From NCBI RefSeq assembly GCF_008692605.1, contig NZ_LFCT01000005.1, positions 62,001-126,000 on the forward strand: a stretch of DNA of 64,000 nt, given 5' to 3'. The position numbers and the translations under genes were made by a program. Positions 1 to 10,109 of this stretch are shown here, one piece after another. The DNA is from Sphingobium estronivorans (GTDB lineage: Bacteria > Pseudomonadota > Alphaproteobacteria > Sphingomonadales > Sphingomonadaceae). The notes under the pieces are model-generated. The model was not told where the DNA came from. It searched no databases and worked only from the letters and a program-made list of their open reading frames with translations. Position 1 is the stretch's first letter; every line of letters starts with the position of its first letter.

Positions 1-1912
1 CAAGAGTGCGATGATTTGGGCAGGGGTCATTGTCGCCCTGCTCCTCTTCGTCTCGATGTTCGACAGCCGCACGGCGTCGAGCGCAGGGACCGGCATTGCC
101 TATTCGGAATTCCGCGCCAAGGTGCAGGAAGGGCAGGTCAAGGACGTCGCCATCGCCACCGACCGGATTTCCGGCACGCTGTCGAGCGGGCAGAAGTTCA
201 GCACCGTGCCCGTGAACGATCCGGGCCTGACCGGCCTGCTGGACGACTATAATGTCAAATATTCCGGCCAGGCGGAGGAGCAGCCGAGCTTCTGGATGAT
301 CCTGATCTACCAGTCGCTGCCGTTCCTGCTGATCCTCGGCATTGCCTTCTTCGTGCTGCGTCAGATGCAGAAGGGTGGCGGCGCGGGCGGTGCGATGGGC
401 TTCGGCAAGTCCAAGGCCAAGCTGCTGACCGAAAAGCATGGCAAGGTGACCTTCGACGATGTCGCGGGCATCGATGAGGCTCGTGAAGAGCTTCAGGAAA
501 TCGTCGAATTTTTGAAGGACCCCACCAAATTTGCGCGGCTCGGCGGCAAGATCCCCAAGGGCGCGTTGCTGGTCGGTTCGCCGGGGACGGGCAAGACCCT
601 GCTCGCCCGCGCCATTGCGGGTGAGGCTGGCGTGCCCTTCTTTACCATTTCGGGTTCGGATTTCGTCGAGATGTTTGTCGGCGTCGGCGCGAGCCGCGTG
701 CGCGACATGTTCGAGCAGGCGAAGAAGAACGCGCCCTGCATCGTCTTCATCGACGAAATCGACGCGGTCGGCCGTCATCGTGGCGCGGGTCTGGGCAACG
801 GCAATGACGAGCGCGAGCAGACGCTGAACCAGCTTCTGGTCGAGATGGACGGTTTCGAGGCCAATGAGGGCATCATCATCGTCGCGGCGACCAACCGCCC
901 CGACGTGCTGGACCCCGCTTTGCTGCGTCCGGGCCGCTTCGACCGTCAGGTCGTGGTGCCGCGCCCCGACATTGAAGGCCGTGAGAAGATTCTGGCCGTG
1001 CACATGAAGAAGGTGCCGTTGGCGCCGGACGTTAATCCGCGCACCATCGCGCGGGGTACGCCCGGTTTCTCGGGTGCCGATCTTGCGAACCTTGTCAATG
1101 AAGCGGCGCTGATGGCGGCGCGGCGGGGCAAGCGTCTGGTCGCGATGGATGAGTTCGAGGCGGCCAAGGACAAGGTGATGATGGGCAGCGAGCGCCGCTC
1201 CATGGTCATGACCGACGATGAAAAGAAGATGACCGCCTATCATGAGGCGGGTCACGCCATCGTCGCGGTCCATGAGCCGGCCTCCGATCCGATCCACAAG
1301 GCGACGATCATCCCGCGCGGCCGCGCGCTGGGCATGGTGATGCGCCTGCCGGAGCGGGACAGCTACAGCTACCACCGCGACAAGATGCACGCGAACATGG
1401 CCGTCGCCATGGGCGGGCGCGTCGCCGAGGAGATCATCTTCGGTTATGACAAGGTGTCGTCGGGTGCTTCGGGCGATATCCAGTACGCGACCAAGCTGGC
1501 GCGGGACATGGTGACCCAGTGGGGCATGTCGGACAAGCTGGGGCCGCTGCAATATGAAGAGCAGCAGGGAGAGACCTTCCTCGGCTATTCGCAGAGCCAG
1601 CGCGTCCATATGTCGGATGAGACGGCGAAGCTGATCGATAAGGAAATTCGCGGACTGGTGGAGCAGGGTTATGACCGTGCTCAGGAAATCCTGAAGGGTC
1701 ATGAGGATCAATTGCACCTGCTCGCCAACGCGATGCTCGAATATGAGACGCTGAGCGGCGAGGAGATCAAGACGCTGCTCGACAAGGGCGAGATCACCCG
1801 CGACGACGGCACGACGATCAAGCCTTCGGTCATTCCTGCGGTGGGGTCCTCAATCCCCAAGACGCGGCGGCGAAAGGGGCCGTTTGGCGACCCGACGCCT
1901 GCCGGGGCCTGA
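1..1912 (+). CDS. ftsH: ATP-dependent zinc metalloprotease FtsH (5' end lost at window edge)
   Basis: Inner-membrane AAA+ protease that extracts and degrades misfolded membrane proteins and short-lived regulators. The frame is open to base 2, before the Met at 11, so the true start lies upstream. Counting from that Met, a first membrane segment spans about residues 1-17 and a second about 94-118. Walker A (GSPGTGKT) is at 189-196, Walker B (VFIDEID) follows, and the zinc site HEAGH is at 411-415. Length (633 visible residues) suits the family, so only a few N-terminal residues are missing. A strong intrinsic terminator follows the stop. Identification is firm. Confidence 0.97.
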   Translation, partial: KSAMIWAGVIVALLLFVSMFDSRTASSAGTGIAYSEFRAKVQEGQVKDVAIATDRISGTLSSGQKFSTVPVNDPGLTGLLDDYNVKYSGQAEEQPSFWMILIYQSLPFLLILGIAFFVLRQMQKGGGAGGAMGFGKSKAKLLTEKHGKVTFDDVAGIDEAREELQEIVEFLKDPTKFARLGGKIPKGALLVGSPGTGKTLLARAIAGEAGVPFFTISGSDFVEMFVGVGASRVRDMFEQAKKNAPCIVFIDEIDAVGRHRGAGLGNGNDEREQTLNQLLVEMDGFEANEGIIIVAATNRPDVLDPALLRPGRFDRQVVVPRPDIEGREKILAVHMKKVPLAPDVNPRTIARGTPGFSGADLANLVNEAALMAARRGKRLVAMDEFEAAKDKVMMGSERRSMVMTDDEKKMTAYHEAGHAIVAVHEPASDPIHKATIIPRGRALGMVMRLPERDSYSYHRDKMHANMAVAMGGRVAEEIIFGYDKVSSGASGDIQYATKLARDMVTQWGMSDKLGPLQYEEQQGETFLGYSQSQRVHMSDETAKLIDKEIRGLVEQGYDRAQEILKGHEDQLHLLANAMLEYETLSGEEIKTLLDKGEITRDDGTTIKPSVIPAVGSSIPKTRRRKGPFGDPTPAGA

Positions 1913-1930
1913 TTGGGCGGATGGTTTTGA

Positions 1931-1966
1931 AAAAAGGGGCGCTGCCGGAAGGTGGCGCCCTTTTTT
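1931..1966 (+). terminator. Intrinsic terminator after ftsH
   Basis: A 10-bp stem (GGGCGCTGCC with GGTGGCGCCC, two G-U pairs) closed by a GGAA tetraloop is flanked by A6 and T6 runs. It begins about 20 bases after the ftsH stop. The A/T flanks make it potentially bidirectional, but no gene converges on it. Confidence 0.85.
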
Positions 1967-2034
1967 GATTCCGCCGCCGGCCATCCAGGCTGGCTGCGAT
2001 TGCGAAGGCGGTCATGCTGCGATAATGGCGCCGC

Positions 2035-2394
2035 ATGGCTAAAGCTGATCGCCTTGAACGTTTGGATGTCCGCCGTCTGGAACTGGAAGCGGAATATCGC
2101 GACCTATTGCTGGAGGCGCTGCGGGTCACGGCTTCGGGTAAATGGGGACTTTTCGACCATAATGGGAATCGTGCGACCCGCGCCGCGATTGCGCCCGTCA
2201 TCGCGCAACTGGCGGAAATCGGCGAAGCGATCGACGATATGCGCGAACAGTTGATGATGGATCCGTTTGAATTGCAGCAGCAATTTCTCGCGGCTCGCGG
2301 CCCGGTCAGCGCGCACGCCGTCGGCGAACCCAAGCAGGCGCAGGCCTGGCTCGATCGTTTGGCACGCGACGAGGGCGGCAGTCGCCAGCCATAA
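2035..2394 (+). CDS. Small conserved-looking protein of unknown function
   Basis: A 119-residue charged, probably cytoplasmic protein with no signal peptide or membrane segment. The N-terminal 30 residues are helical and rich in Arg, Glu and Leu; a middle segment contains GKWGLFDHNG; the rest looks helical. I do not recognise a named domain. It lies alone between the ftsH terminator and guaB in the same direction, with no strong Shine-Dalgarno, so expression level and exact start are uncertain. Codon use matches the neighbours, which favours a real gene over a chance frame. Confidence 0.6.
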   Translation: MAKADRLERLDVRRLELEAEYRDLLLEALRVTASGKWGLFDHNGNRATRAAIAPVIAQLAEIGEAIDDMREQLMMDPFELQQQFLAARGPVSAHAVGEPKQAQAWLDRLARDEGGSRQP

Positions 2395-2457
2395 GAGCGC
2401 CGGTTAAAGCGCGTTTCTTCCTGCCGTCGCGGCGGCACTTTGCACCGCACGCAATAA

Positions 2458-4020
<1,563 letters not shown>

Positions 4021-4032
4021 GGGCGCCATATC

Positions 4033-5208
4033 GTGACGCCAGCCGCGCGGGTGCAGGCCGCCATCGAATTGCTAGACGCCATCATCGCTTCGGCGCGGGA
4101 TGGCGGCCCGGCAGCGGACACGCTGATCGCGCGCTATTTCAAGGAACGGCGTTATGCCGGGTCGCGCGACCGACGGGCGGTGCGCGACCATGTCTATGAT
4201 GCGGTGCGCCGCGCCGCCGAAAGACCAGAGAGCGGGCGCGCGGCGATGATCGGGCTGGCGCGCGAGCGGGCGGAACTATCCGCGCTGTTCGATGGATCGG
4301 CGCATGGGCCTGAAGCGATCGACGAGGGTGAGACGGGCGCGCCGGCCGGAGTCGTGCCCGGCTGGATCGAGCCGCTGTTGGCCGCGCCGGTGGAGCGGGA
4401 GGCGCTGCTGGGCCGTGCGCCGGTCGATCTGCGCGTCAATCGCCTGAAGGCCGAGCCGGACGAGGTGGCTCCGGCTTACGCCGATGCCGTGCGACTGCCG
4501 GGTCTGCCCGATGCGCTGCGCCTGCCGGAAGGGGCGCCGGTCGAACAGAGCGAACCCTGGAAACAGGGGCTGGTCGAGGTCCAGGATGCAGGGAGTCAGC
4601 TGATCTCCGCGGCGTGCCTGGTCGCGCCGGGCATGACCGTCATCGATCTCTGCGCCGGGGCGGGCGGCAAGACGCTGGCGCTGGCGGCGGCGATGGCGGG
4701 TAAGGGCAGGGTGATCGCGGCGGACACCATCCGGTCGCGGCTGGCGCGGCTCGATCCACGGGCCGAGCGGGCGGGCGCGACCTTCATCGAGACGCTGTTG
4801 CTCGATCAGGGGCATGAGACAAGGGCGCTGGAGAGCCTGGCCGGCCGCGCCGATGTCGTGCTGGTCGATGCGCCCTGTTCGGGCACCGGGACATGGCGGC
4901 GCAACCCGGAGGCGCGCTGGCGGCTGACCCCCGCGCGGCTCGATCGACTGGTGGCGGAACAGGCTCGGATTCTCGATTTCGCGGCACCCTTGCTGGCGCC
5001 GGGCGGCGCATTGGTCTATGCTACTTGCGCGCTGACGGACCGGGAGGGGCGGGATCAGGTGCGGGCATTTCTGGCACGGCATGACGGATGGACCGTCGAA
5101 CGGATCGAGGCGCCGATGGGCCGCGCCCATGGCGACGGGCTGCTGCTGACCCCCGGCCATGACGGCACCGATGGCTTCTATTTCGCGCGCCTGCGTCGGG
5201 TCGCCTGA
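4033..5208 (+). CDS. rsmB: RsmB/NOP-family 16S rRNA (cytosine-C5) methyltransferase
   Basis: Probable SAM-dependent m5C methyltransferase acting on 16S rRNA, equivalent to E. coli RsmB (C967). An N-terminal helical NusB-like region (about residues 1-140) precedes the Rossmann methyltransferase domain. The SAM loop CAGAGGK starts at residue 207, motif [10 protein letters not shown] has Cys282, and motif VI YATCAL has Cys332; the two cysteines are the expected product-release and nucleophile pair. Start is GTG. At 391 residues it is slightly shorter than E. coli RsmB. It follows guaB closely. Confidence 0.88.
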   Translation: MTPAARVQAAIELLDAIIASARDGGPAADTLIARYFKERRYAGSRDRRAVRDHVYDAVRRAAERPESGRAAMIGLARERAELSALFDGSAHGPEAIDEGETGAPAGVVPGWIEPLLAAPVEREALLGRAPVDLRVNRLKAEPDEVAPAYADAVRLPGLPDALRLPEGAPVEQSEPWKQGLVEVQDAGSQLISAACLVAPGMTVIDLCAGAGGKTLALAAAMAGKGRVIAADTIRSRLARLDPRAERAGATFIETLLLDQGHETRALESLAGRADVVLVDAPCSGTGTWRRNPEARWRLTPARLDRLVAEQARILDFAAPLLAPGGALVYATCALTDREGRDQVRAFLARHDGWTVERIEAPMGRAHGDGLLLTPGHDGTDGFYFARLRRVA

Positions 5209-5300
5209 AAGAGTCGATGGACAAGCGAGCGCAAAATCGCGACACTCGCCCCCCTGGATTTGAGCCGGAATCAATGCCTGAAACATGGCTGGAGTTGTGC

Positions 5301-5819
5301 ATGCGTTTTACCCCCGCTTCGATCGCCTTGGCCGTCCTGCTGACCACCGTTTCCAGCGCAGGATTGTCGCAGCGACCGGATTCGCAGATTTCGCCGCTGT
5401 CGGTCGAATGGCAGAAGGCCGGTGAAGCAGCGCGCAAGGCGGGCCAATATCCCGCCGCGACCGACGCGCTGGAAAGTGCGCTGGCGGTCGATCCGCGCAA
5501 CCGCATGGCCTATATCGAGCTTGCTGAAGTGGCGCGGGCGCAGGGTTTGCAAGGCAAGGCGATTCGCCTCTATCGCGAGGCGCTGACGCTGGAGCCCAAT
5601 GACGTGACGGCGCTGGTCGGGCAGGGTGAGGCCATGGTCGAAAAGGGCGCGATCGCCAAGGCCAAGGAAAATCTGGCGCAGGCGCGGAGCTTGTGCAAGG
5701 CCAACTGTGCGGCGGTCGGGCAACTGGCTGCGGCGATTGAGAAAGGCCCGCCTGCAACGGTGTTGAGTGCCAAGGATGTGGTGCCGGCGCCTAAGGCGGC
5801 AACCACCGAAACCCCTTGA
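5301..5819 (+). CDS. Secreted tetratricopeptide-repeat protein
   Basis: A 172-residue protein starting [14 protein letters not shown], a good Sec signal peptide with a predicted cut around residues 20-23, so it is likely periplasmic. About three TPR-like helical pairs cover residues 35-135, including [19 protein letters not shown], and two cysteines (CKANC) follow. The C-terminal tail is rich in Ala, Pro and Thr. The frame continues 28 codons upstream, but the signal peptide identifies this ATG. Its partner is unknown; TPRs usually bind proteins. Confidence 0.8.
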   Translation: MRFTPASIALAVLLTTVSSAGLSQRPDSQISPLSVEWQKAGEAARKAGQYPAATDALESALAVDPRNRMAYIELAEVARAQGLQGKAIRLYREALTLEPNDVTALVGQGEAMVEKGAIAKAKENLAQARSLCKANCAAVGQLAAAIEKGPPATVLSAKDVVPAPKAATTETP

Positions 5820-5903
5820 TTTTGCGGGTTTCTGTGACAGCGCCGCTCTTGGGTGCGCTGCGTTAAACCCGGCGCAGGCCGCTTGCTCACCTCCTTTGTT
5901 GGC

Positions 5904-5974
5904 GCATCGTTTTTTACGAAAAACCCGAGCTCGGAGTCACGTGCCTCCGGCTCGCCCATTTTTTCGCACGATGC
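5904..5974. repeat. Copy 1 of a dispersed palindromic element, with an internal extra hairpin
   Basis: The ends are the inverted heptamers GCATCGT (5904-5910) and ACGATGC (5968-5974). On the minus strand the element begins AGCATCGTGCGAAAAAA directly after the stop codon of the outer-membrane gene at 5976, and ends AACGATGCG. It resembles the copy at 62516-62570 but carries about 30 extra central bases that form their own hairpin around 5925-5954. It may act as a terminator for the minus-strand operon. Confidence 0.75.
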
Positions 5975-5975
5975 T

Positions 5976-6776
5976 CTAAAAGCGGCGGGAAATGCCGATA
6001 TAGACTTCCGCGTCGGGTGTGGCGTGGTTGAGGCCGAAATTGGCACCGGCATCCAGCGCCAGCGAAGAACCGGGCTGGAACGCCAGCGACACGGAACTGA
6101 GTGCTTGCGTTGAGGCGCCGCCCGGATCGCGGTCGCGGATAATCTGCATTTCCACCGAGGCATTGATCCTGGGACCGAGGTCGGCGGACAGGCCCGCTGC
6201 GCTGCCATAGGCAAGGTGGCGGCCATCGCCGTCGCCGTCCGCCGCAGCGTCGATTTCAGGCGTGGCGATCAAGCTGAGGCTGTCGGAAAGCGCATAGCTG
6301 GCGGGAAGCAGGAAGGATGCGCTCCAGGTGCCGTCGCCGATGCCATGGCTACCCGTCGGCAAGGTGATGCCGGGGGCGATGGCAAGGGAAAAGCCGCTGC
6401 CGTCGGGGTTGAGCAGCGCGTGCTTGATGCTGAAACCGAGATCGCCGACGCCTGAAAATTGGCTGCGTTCGCCGCCGACCCTGTCATGTTCGCGTTGCCG
6501 GGTATAGGCGGTCCAGTTCGCCCGGATTTCCGTGCTGTCGTCCAACCCGTAGCGCAATTCGGTGTCGCCCAGCGACACTGTCGTGGTGGATTGGCCAGCG
6601 CTTCGATCGCGGGTCCAGTCGGCAAGCCCCATTTCGATCTGGAAATGCCCCTTGTCCACGATGCAGGGTGGGGTGTCGAGGCCGGGCCGTTCGGGGCAGA
6701 AATCACGCAATTGCGCCTGGGCGGTCGCGGGGAGGAGCGCGAGGCCAAGAGTTGCAAGGGCGAATTTTGCGATCAT
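5976..6776 (-). CDS. Outer-membrane beta-barrel protein of the 'transporter' (MetA-pathway phenol degradation-like) family
   Basis: A 266-residue protein with a clear signal peptide (MIAKFALATLGLALLPATAQ, cut near residue 22). Two early cysteines (FCPERPGLDTPPC) are followed by alternating beta-strand sequence ending in EVYIGISRRF, whose terminal Phe is typical of BamA-inserted barrels. The pattern fits small barrels often annotated only as 'transporter'; the substrate is unknown. The gene lies just downstream of rsmA, 14 bases away on the same strand, so it is probably the last gene of the lptD operon. The longer upstream frame overlaps rsmA and is rejected. Confidence 0.8.
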   Translation of the reverse strand: MIAKFALATLGLALLPATAQAQLRDFCPERPGLDTPPCIVDKGHFQIEMGLADWTRDRSAGQSTTTVSLGDTELRYGLDDSTEIRANWTAYTRQREHDRVGGERSQFSGVGDLGFSIKHALLNPDGSGFSLAIAPGITLPTGSHGIGDGTWSASFLLPASYALSDSLSLIATPEIDAAADGDGDGRHLAYGSAAGLSADLGPRINASVEMQIIRDRDPGGASTQALSSVSLAFQPGSSLALDAGANFGLNHATPDAEVYIGISRRF

Positions 6777-6790
6777 GCGACTTCTATAGA

Positions 6791-7633
6791 TCAGGATTGG
6801 CCCAGAATGCGCGCGACTTCGACAAATTCGTCCACGCTGACGGTTTCGGCGCGGCGTTGCGGGTCGATGCCCACCGTGTCCAGCGCGTCCAGTGCACCGG
6901 GTAGGCCCTTGAGGCTCTGGCGCAGCATCTTGCGGCGCTGGCCGAAGGCGGCGGCGGTGAGGCGTTCGAGATGCTTCAACGGCACGTTTTCGGGCGCGGG
7001 CTTTGGTGTGATGTGGACGACCGCCGACATGACCTTGGGCGGAGGCGTAAAAGCGCTGCGGTGCACCTTCATCGCGATGCGGGCGTCGCTGCGCCATTGG
7101 GCGAGCACGGCCAGCCGCCCATAATGATCGCCGCCGGGCTTGGCGACGATCCGTTCGGCGACTTCCATCTGGAACATGAGGGTCAGCGTCGACCACCAGG
7201 GGAGCGGCGTCCAGTCCGTCGAGAGCCAGCCGACGAGCAAGGCGGTGCCGACATTATAGGGCAGGTTGGCGATGATATGCGCGCCTTCACCCGCTTCGGC
7301 GCGGGCGTCGACCTGCATGGCGTCGCCGGACATGACGCGGAGCTGGCCGGGAAAGGCTTCCGACAGCTCGGCCAGAGCGGGGAGGCAGCGATGGTCGCGC
7401 TCGACCGCCACCAGCTTCGCGCCTGCCCGCAGGATCGCGCGGGTCAGGCCGCCGGGGCCGGGGCCGACTTCGAAGGCGGGCTGGTCCCTCAGGGCGCCGG
7501 GGATGGCGGCGATCCGGTCGAGCAACTGCTCGTCGAGCAGGAAATTCTGCCCGAGCGCCTTGCTCGCCTGAAGCCCGTGGGCGGCGATGACGTCTCGAAG
7601 CGGCGGGAGTTTGGGGCGGGTTTCAGCAGCCAT
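6791..7633 (-). CDS. rsmA: 16S rRNA (adenine1518-N6/adenine1519-N6)-dimethyltransferase
   Basis: KsgA-type enzyme that dimethylates two adjacent adenines near the 3' end of 16S rRNA, a late step and checkpoint in 30S assembly. The 280-residue protein shows the early motif LGQNFL, the SAM-binding loop [10 protein letters not shown] and the catalytic motif [10 protein letters not shown]-terminal helical domain follows from about residue 200. Its ATG overlaps the 3' end of pdxA by 11 bases, so translation is probably coupled. The order surA-pdxA-rsmA is also seen in E. coli. Confidence 0.96.
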   Translation of the reverse strand: MAAETRPKLPPLRDVIAAHGLQASKALGQNFLLDEQLLDRIAAIPGALRDQPAFEVGPGPGGLTRAILRAGAKLVAVERDHRCLPALAELSEAFPGQLRVMSGDAMQVDARAEAGEGAHIIANLPYNVGTALLVGWLSTDWTPLPWWSTLTLMFQMEVAERIVAKPGGDHYGRLAVLAQWRSDARIAMKVHRSAFTPPPKVMSAVVHITPKPAPENVPLKHLERLTAAAFGQRRKMLRQSLKGLPGALDALDTVGIDPQRRAETVSVDEFVEVARILGQS

Positions 7634-8618
7634 GGGTCATGCGGGCACGGGCGGCCTCTGCGGCCATCTTCATCGCGGCCATCATCGCGCCGGGATTGGC
7701 GCTGTCCTTGCCGGCAATGCCGAAGGCCGTGCCATGGTCGGGCGAGGTCCGCACGATGGGAAGGCCCAGCGTGATATTGACGCCTTCATCGAAATTCAGT
7801 GTCTTGATCGGGATCAGCGCCTGATCGTGATACATGCAGAGCGCGGCGTCATAGGTTTCACGCGCGCGCGCATGAAACAGCGTGTCGGCGGCGAGCGGGC
7901 CGGTGATGTCGTACCCCTCGGCCTGAAGCGACTCGACGGCGGGCTGGATGATGTCGATCTCCTCCCGGCCCAGTGCGCCGCCTTCGCCGGCATGGGGGTT
8001 GAGGCCGGCCACGACCAGACGCGGGCGGCCGATGCCGAAATTGCGCTGAAGCCCCTTGGCCGCAGTGATGGCGCGGGCGCGGATCAGGTCGACGGTCAGG
8101 ACCGAGGGTACGTCGGCCAGCGGGATATGGATGGTGATCGGCACGACCTTGAGTGAAGGGCCGGCCAGCATCATCACCGCGTTATGCTGTGCGACGCCGC
8201 AGCGTTCGGCGATGAATTCGGTTTGCCCCGGATGGGTGAAGCCGACGCCGTACAGTTGCTCCTTTCCCACCGGCGCGGTGACGATCCCCGCCGCGGAGCC
8301 GCTGCGGGCGAGGCCGACCGCCGCCTCCAGCGCCTGAAAGGCCGCGCGCGCGCCATCGATGCTGGGCGTGCCGGGAACGACCTCCCCGGCATCGGCGACT
8401 TGCAGGCAGGGCAGGGCGCGGTCGAACACCGTGGCGGCTTCTTCGGGGGAACTGACCGTCTCGACCGGGCCGAGCCAGACTGCGCGCAGCGTCGCCGCGT
8501 CACCCACCGCGAAAAAGGGCGGCAGGCCGCGCGCCTCGCGCATGACCCAGCTTTTGGCGACGATTTCCGGGCCTATACCTGCCGGATCGCCGAGCGACAC
8601 GGCGAAGGGCGGCCCCAT
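7623..8618 (-). CDS. pdxA: 4-hydroxythreonine-4-phosphate dehydrogenase
   Basis: Oxidises and decarboxylates 4-phosphohydroxy-L-threonine in the DXP-dependent pyridoxal phosphate pathway, using NAD and a divalent metal. The 331-residue protein starts [18 protein letters not shown]. Family motifs are [10 protein letters not shown], a metal-binding NPHAGEGG and [13 protein letters not shown]. The ATG has GGTGGA about ten bases upstream. An in-frame GTG five codons earlier is possible, but that GTG falls inside the GGTGGA. Longer upstream extensions would run into surA. It lies between surA (20 bases) and rsmA (overlap). Confidence 0.95.
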   Translation of the reverse strand: MGPPFAVSLGDPAGIGPEIVAKSWVMREARGLPPFFAVGDAATLRAVWLGPVETVSSPEEAATVFDRALPCLQVADAGEVVPGTPSIDGARAAFQALEAAVGLARSGSAAGIVTAPVGKEQLYGVGFTHPGQTEFIAERCGVAQHNAVMMLAGPSLKVVPITIHIPLADVPSVLTVDLIRARAITAAKGLQRNFGIGRPRLVVAGLNPHAGEGGALGREEIDIIQPAVESLQAEGYDITGPLAADTLFHARARETYDAALCMYHDQALIPIKTLNFDEGVNITLGLPIVRTSPDHGTAFGIAGKDSANPGAMMAAMKMAAEAARARMTHGC

Positions 8619-8637
8619 CGCATGAGGGTCCACCGGA

Positions 8638-10032
8638 TCAGTTATAGTCGATGACGGCATCGCGGCGGAGATCGCGCAGATAGATGCGCGCACGCTTGTT
8701 GACCCGTTCTTCCTCCATTTGCGCCATGATCTGTTCGGCATTGGGCGCGGCGGCGGAGCTGGCTTCGTCACGGCCGCAGACGACAAGCACGCGCACGCCG
8801 TCGTTGATCGAGCCGAAGGGCGGCGTTGCCTCACCCACCTGGAGGTTGATCAGGATGTCCTGCAACTGCGGCGGCAGGTCGCGCAGCTTCACATTGTCAT
8901 TGTCGACCACGTCGGCGCCCATTTTCGCGCCCAGTTCATTGGCTTGGCCGCAACCCTTGATCGCCTTGGTCTGGGCGGCGAAGGTGGCGGCCTTCGCGCT
9001 CGCCTGTTCCTTGGTGGTGCCGGCGGGGAAGCTGACGGACAGCTGCTTGAGGCTGAGCAGCGCGTCGCGCGGGTCGGCGGTTAGCACTTTGCGCTTGTCC
9101 ATGACGTAGATCAGCGACACGCCGCCGGACACGCTGATCGGACCGGCGATCTGGCCGACCTGCATCTCGGCCGCCGCATGGGCCAGTTCGTCGGGAAGCT
9201 GGGCGGGACGGACCCAGCCCAGATCGCCGCCGACCGCCGCGGTGGACGCTTCGGAAAATTGCCGCGCATAGGCCGCGAAACTGCCGCCCTGCTTGATCTG
9301 TTCGATGATGTTGCGCGCGTTGGCGATGATCTGCTGCTGATTTTCCGGCGTGGCCGACAGATAGATTTCGCCGATGCGAAACTCGTCGCTGCCCTTCGCC
9401 GCGTTCATGCGATCCACGACCGCCTTCACCTCATCCTCCGACACGTTGACGAAGGGCTGGATGTTGCGGCGGAGCAGGCGGCTCCAGGCCAGCTCGCCCT
9501 CGATCTGGCGCTTGATGCTGGCGGCGGACGACCCCTGCTGGCGCAGATATTGGTCGAACTGGCCAGGGGACTGGCGGAAATTGGCCGCGACCCGCTCATA
9601 GCTCTGTTCGATCTCGGCCTTGTCGACCTTGATGTCGTTGGCGGCGGCTTCCTGGATCTGGAGCGTCTCGTCGATCAGGTTGCGCAGCACCTGGACCCGC
9701 AGCCGTTCCTTTTCCTCGTCCGACACCTTGCCGCCATTGGCGGTGATGATGAGGGCGAGGCGCTGGTCGACATCGGTGCCGGTGATGATGCGGCCGTTGA
9801 CGATGGCGGTTGCCTTGCGGACATTGGGATCGCTCTTGCCGAAGACGGTCACGTCCTTGGGCAAGTGGAGTTGCTGCGCGGCGACGGTGTCATCGTCATT
9901 GACCGTCTGCGCGGCGACGCCATGCACCCCCGACGCGAGCAGGGCGGAGGACAGAAGCAGGGTGCGCAGGCCCTTGGCGGCCGTGCTGCCAATGCGGGAA
10001 ATCGGGAAAACGACAGGCTGCATCGTCGACAA
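8638..10032 (-). CDS. surA: Periplasmic chaperone/peptidyl-prolyl isomerase SurA
   Basis: Escorts unfolded outer-membrane proteins across the periplasm to the BAM complex. The 464-residue protein has a signal peptide ending near residue 41 (SGVHGVAAQ), a SurA N-terminal helical chaperone domain (about 60-210) and a parvulin (PpiC) domain at about 215-320 containing GGDLGWV. A second, divergent parvulin-like region runs to the C-terminus. GGAGAG lies about ten bases before the ATG. It is downstream of lptD, one of the barrels that depend on this pathway. Confidence 0.93.
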   Translation of the reverse strand: MSTMQPVVFPISRIGSTAAKGLRTLLLSSALLASGVHGVAAQTVNDDDTVAAQQLHLPKDVTVFGKSDPNVRKATAIVNGRIITGTDVDQRLALIITANGGKVSDEEKERLRVQVLRNLIDETLQIQEAAANDIKVDKAEIEQSYERVAANFRQSPGQFDQYLRQQGSSAASIKRQIEGELAWSRLLRRNIQPFVNVSEDEVKAVVDRMNAAKGSDEFRIGEIYLSATPENQQQIIANARNIIEQIKQGGSFAAYARQFSEASTAAVGGDLGWVRPAQLPDELAHAAAEMQVGQIAGPISVSGGVSLIYVMDKRKVLTADPRDALLSLKQLSVSFPAGTTKEQASAKAATFAAQTKAIKGCGQANELGAKMGADVVDNDNVKLRDLPPQLQDILINLQVGEATPPFGSINDGVRVLVVCGRDEASSAAAPNAEQIMAQMEEERVNKRARIYLRDLRRDAVIDYN

Positions 10033-10109
10033 AACTCTCCAATCGGTTCGACGCGAGATGCGCCGATCCGCCTTAACCGGCCCTGAGCAGGAAACGGGAA
10101 GGCTGATCC

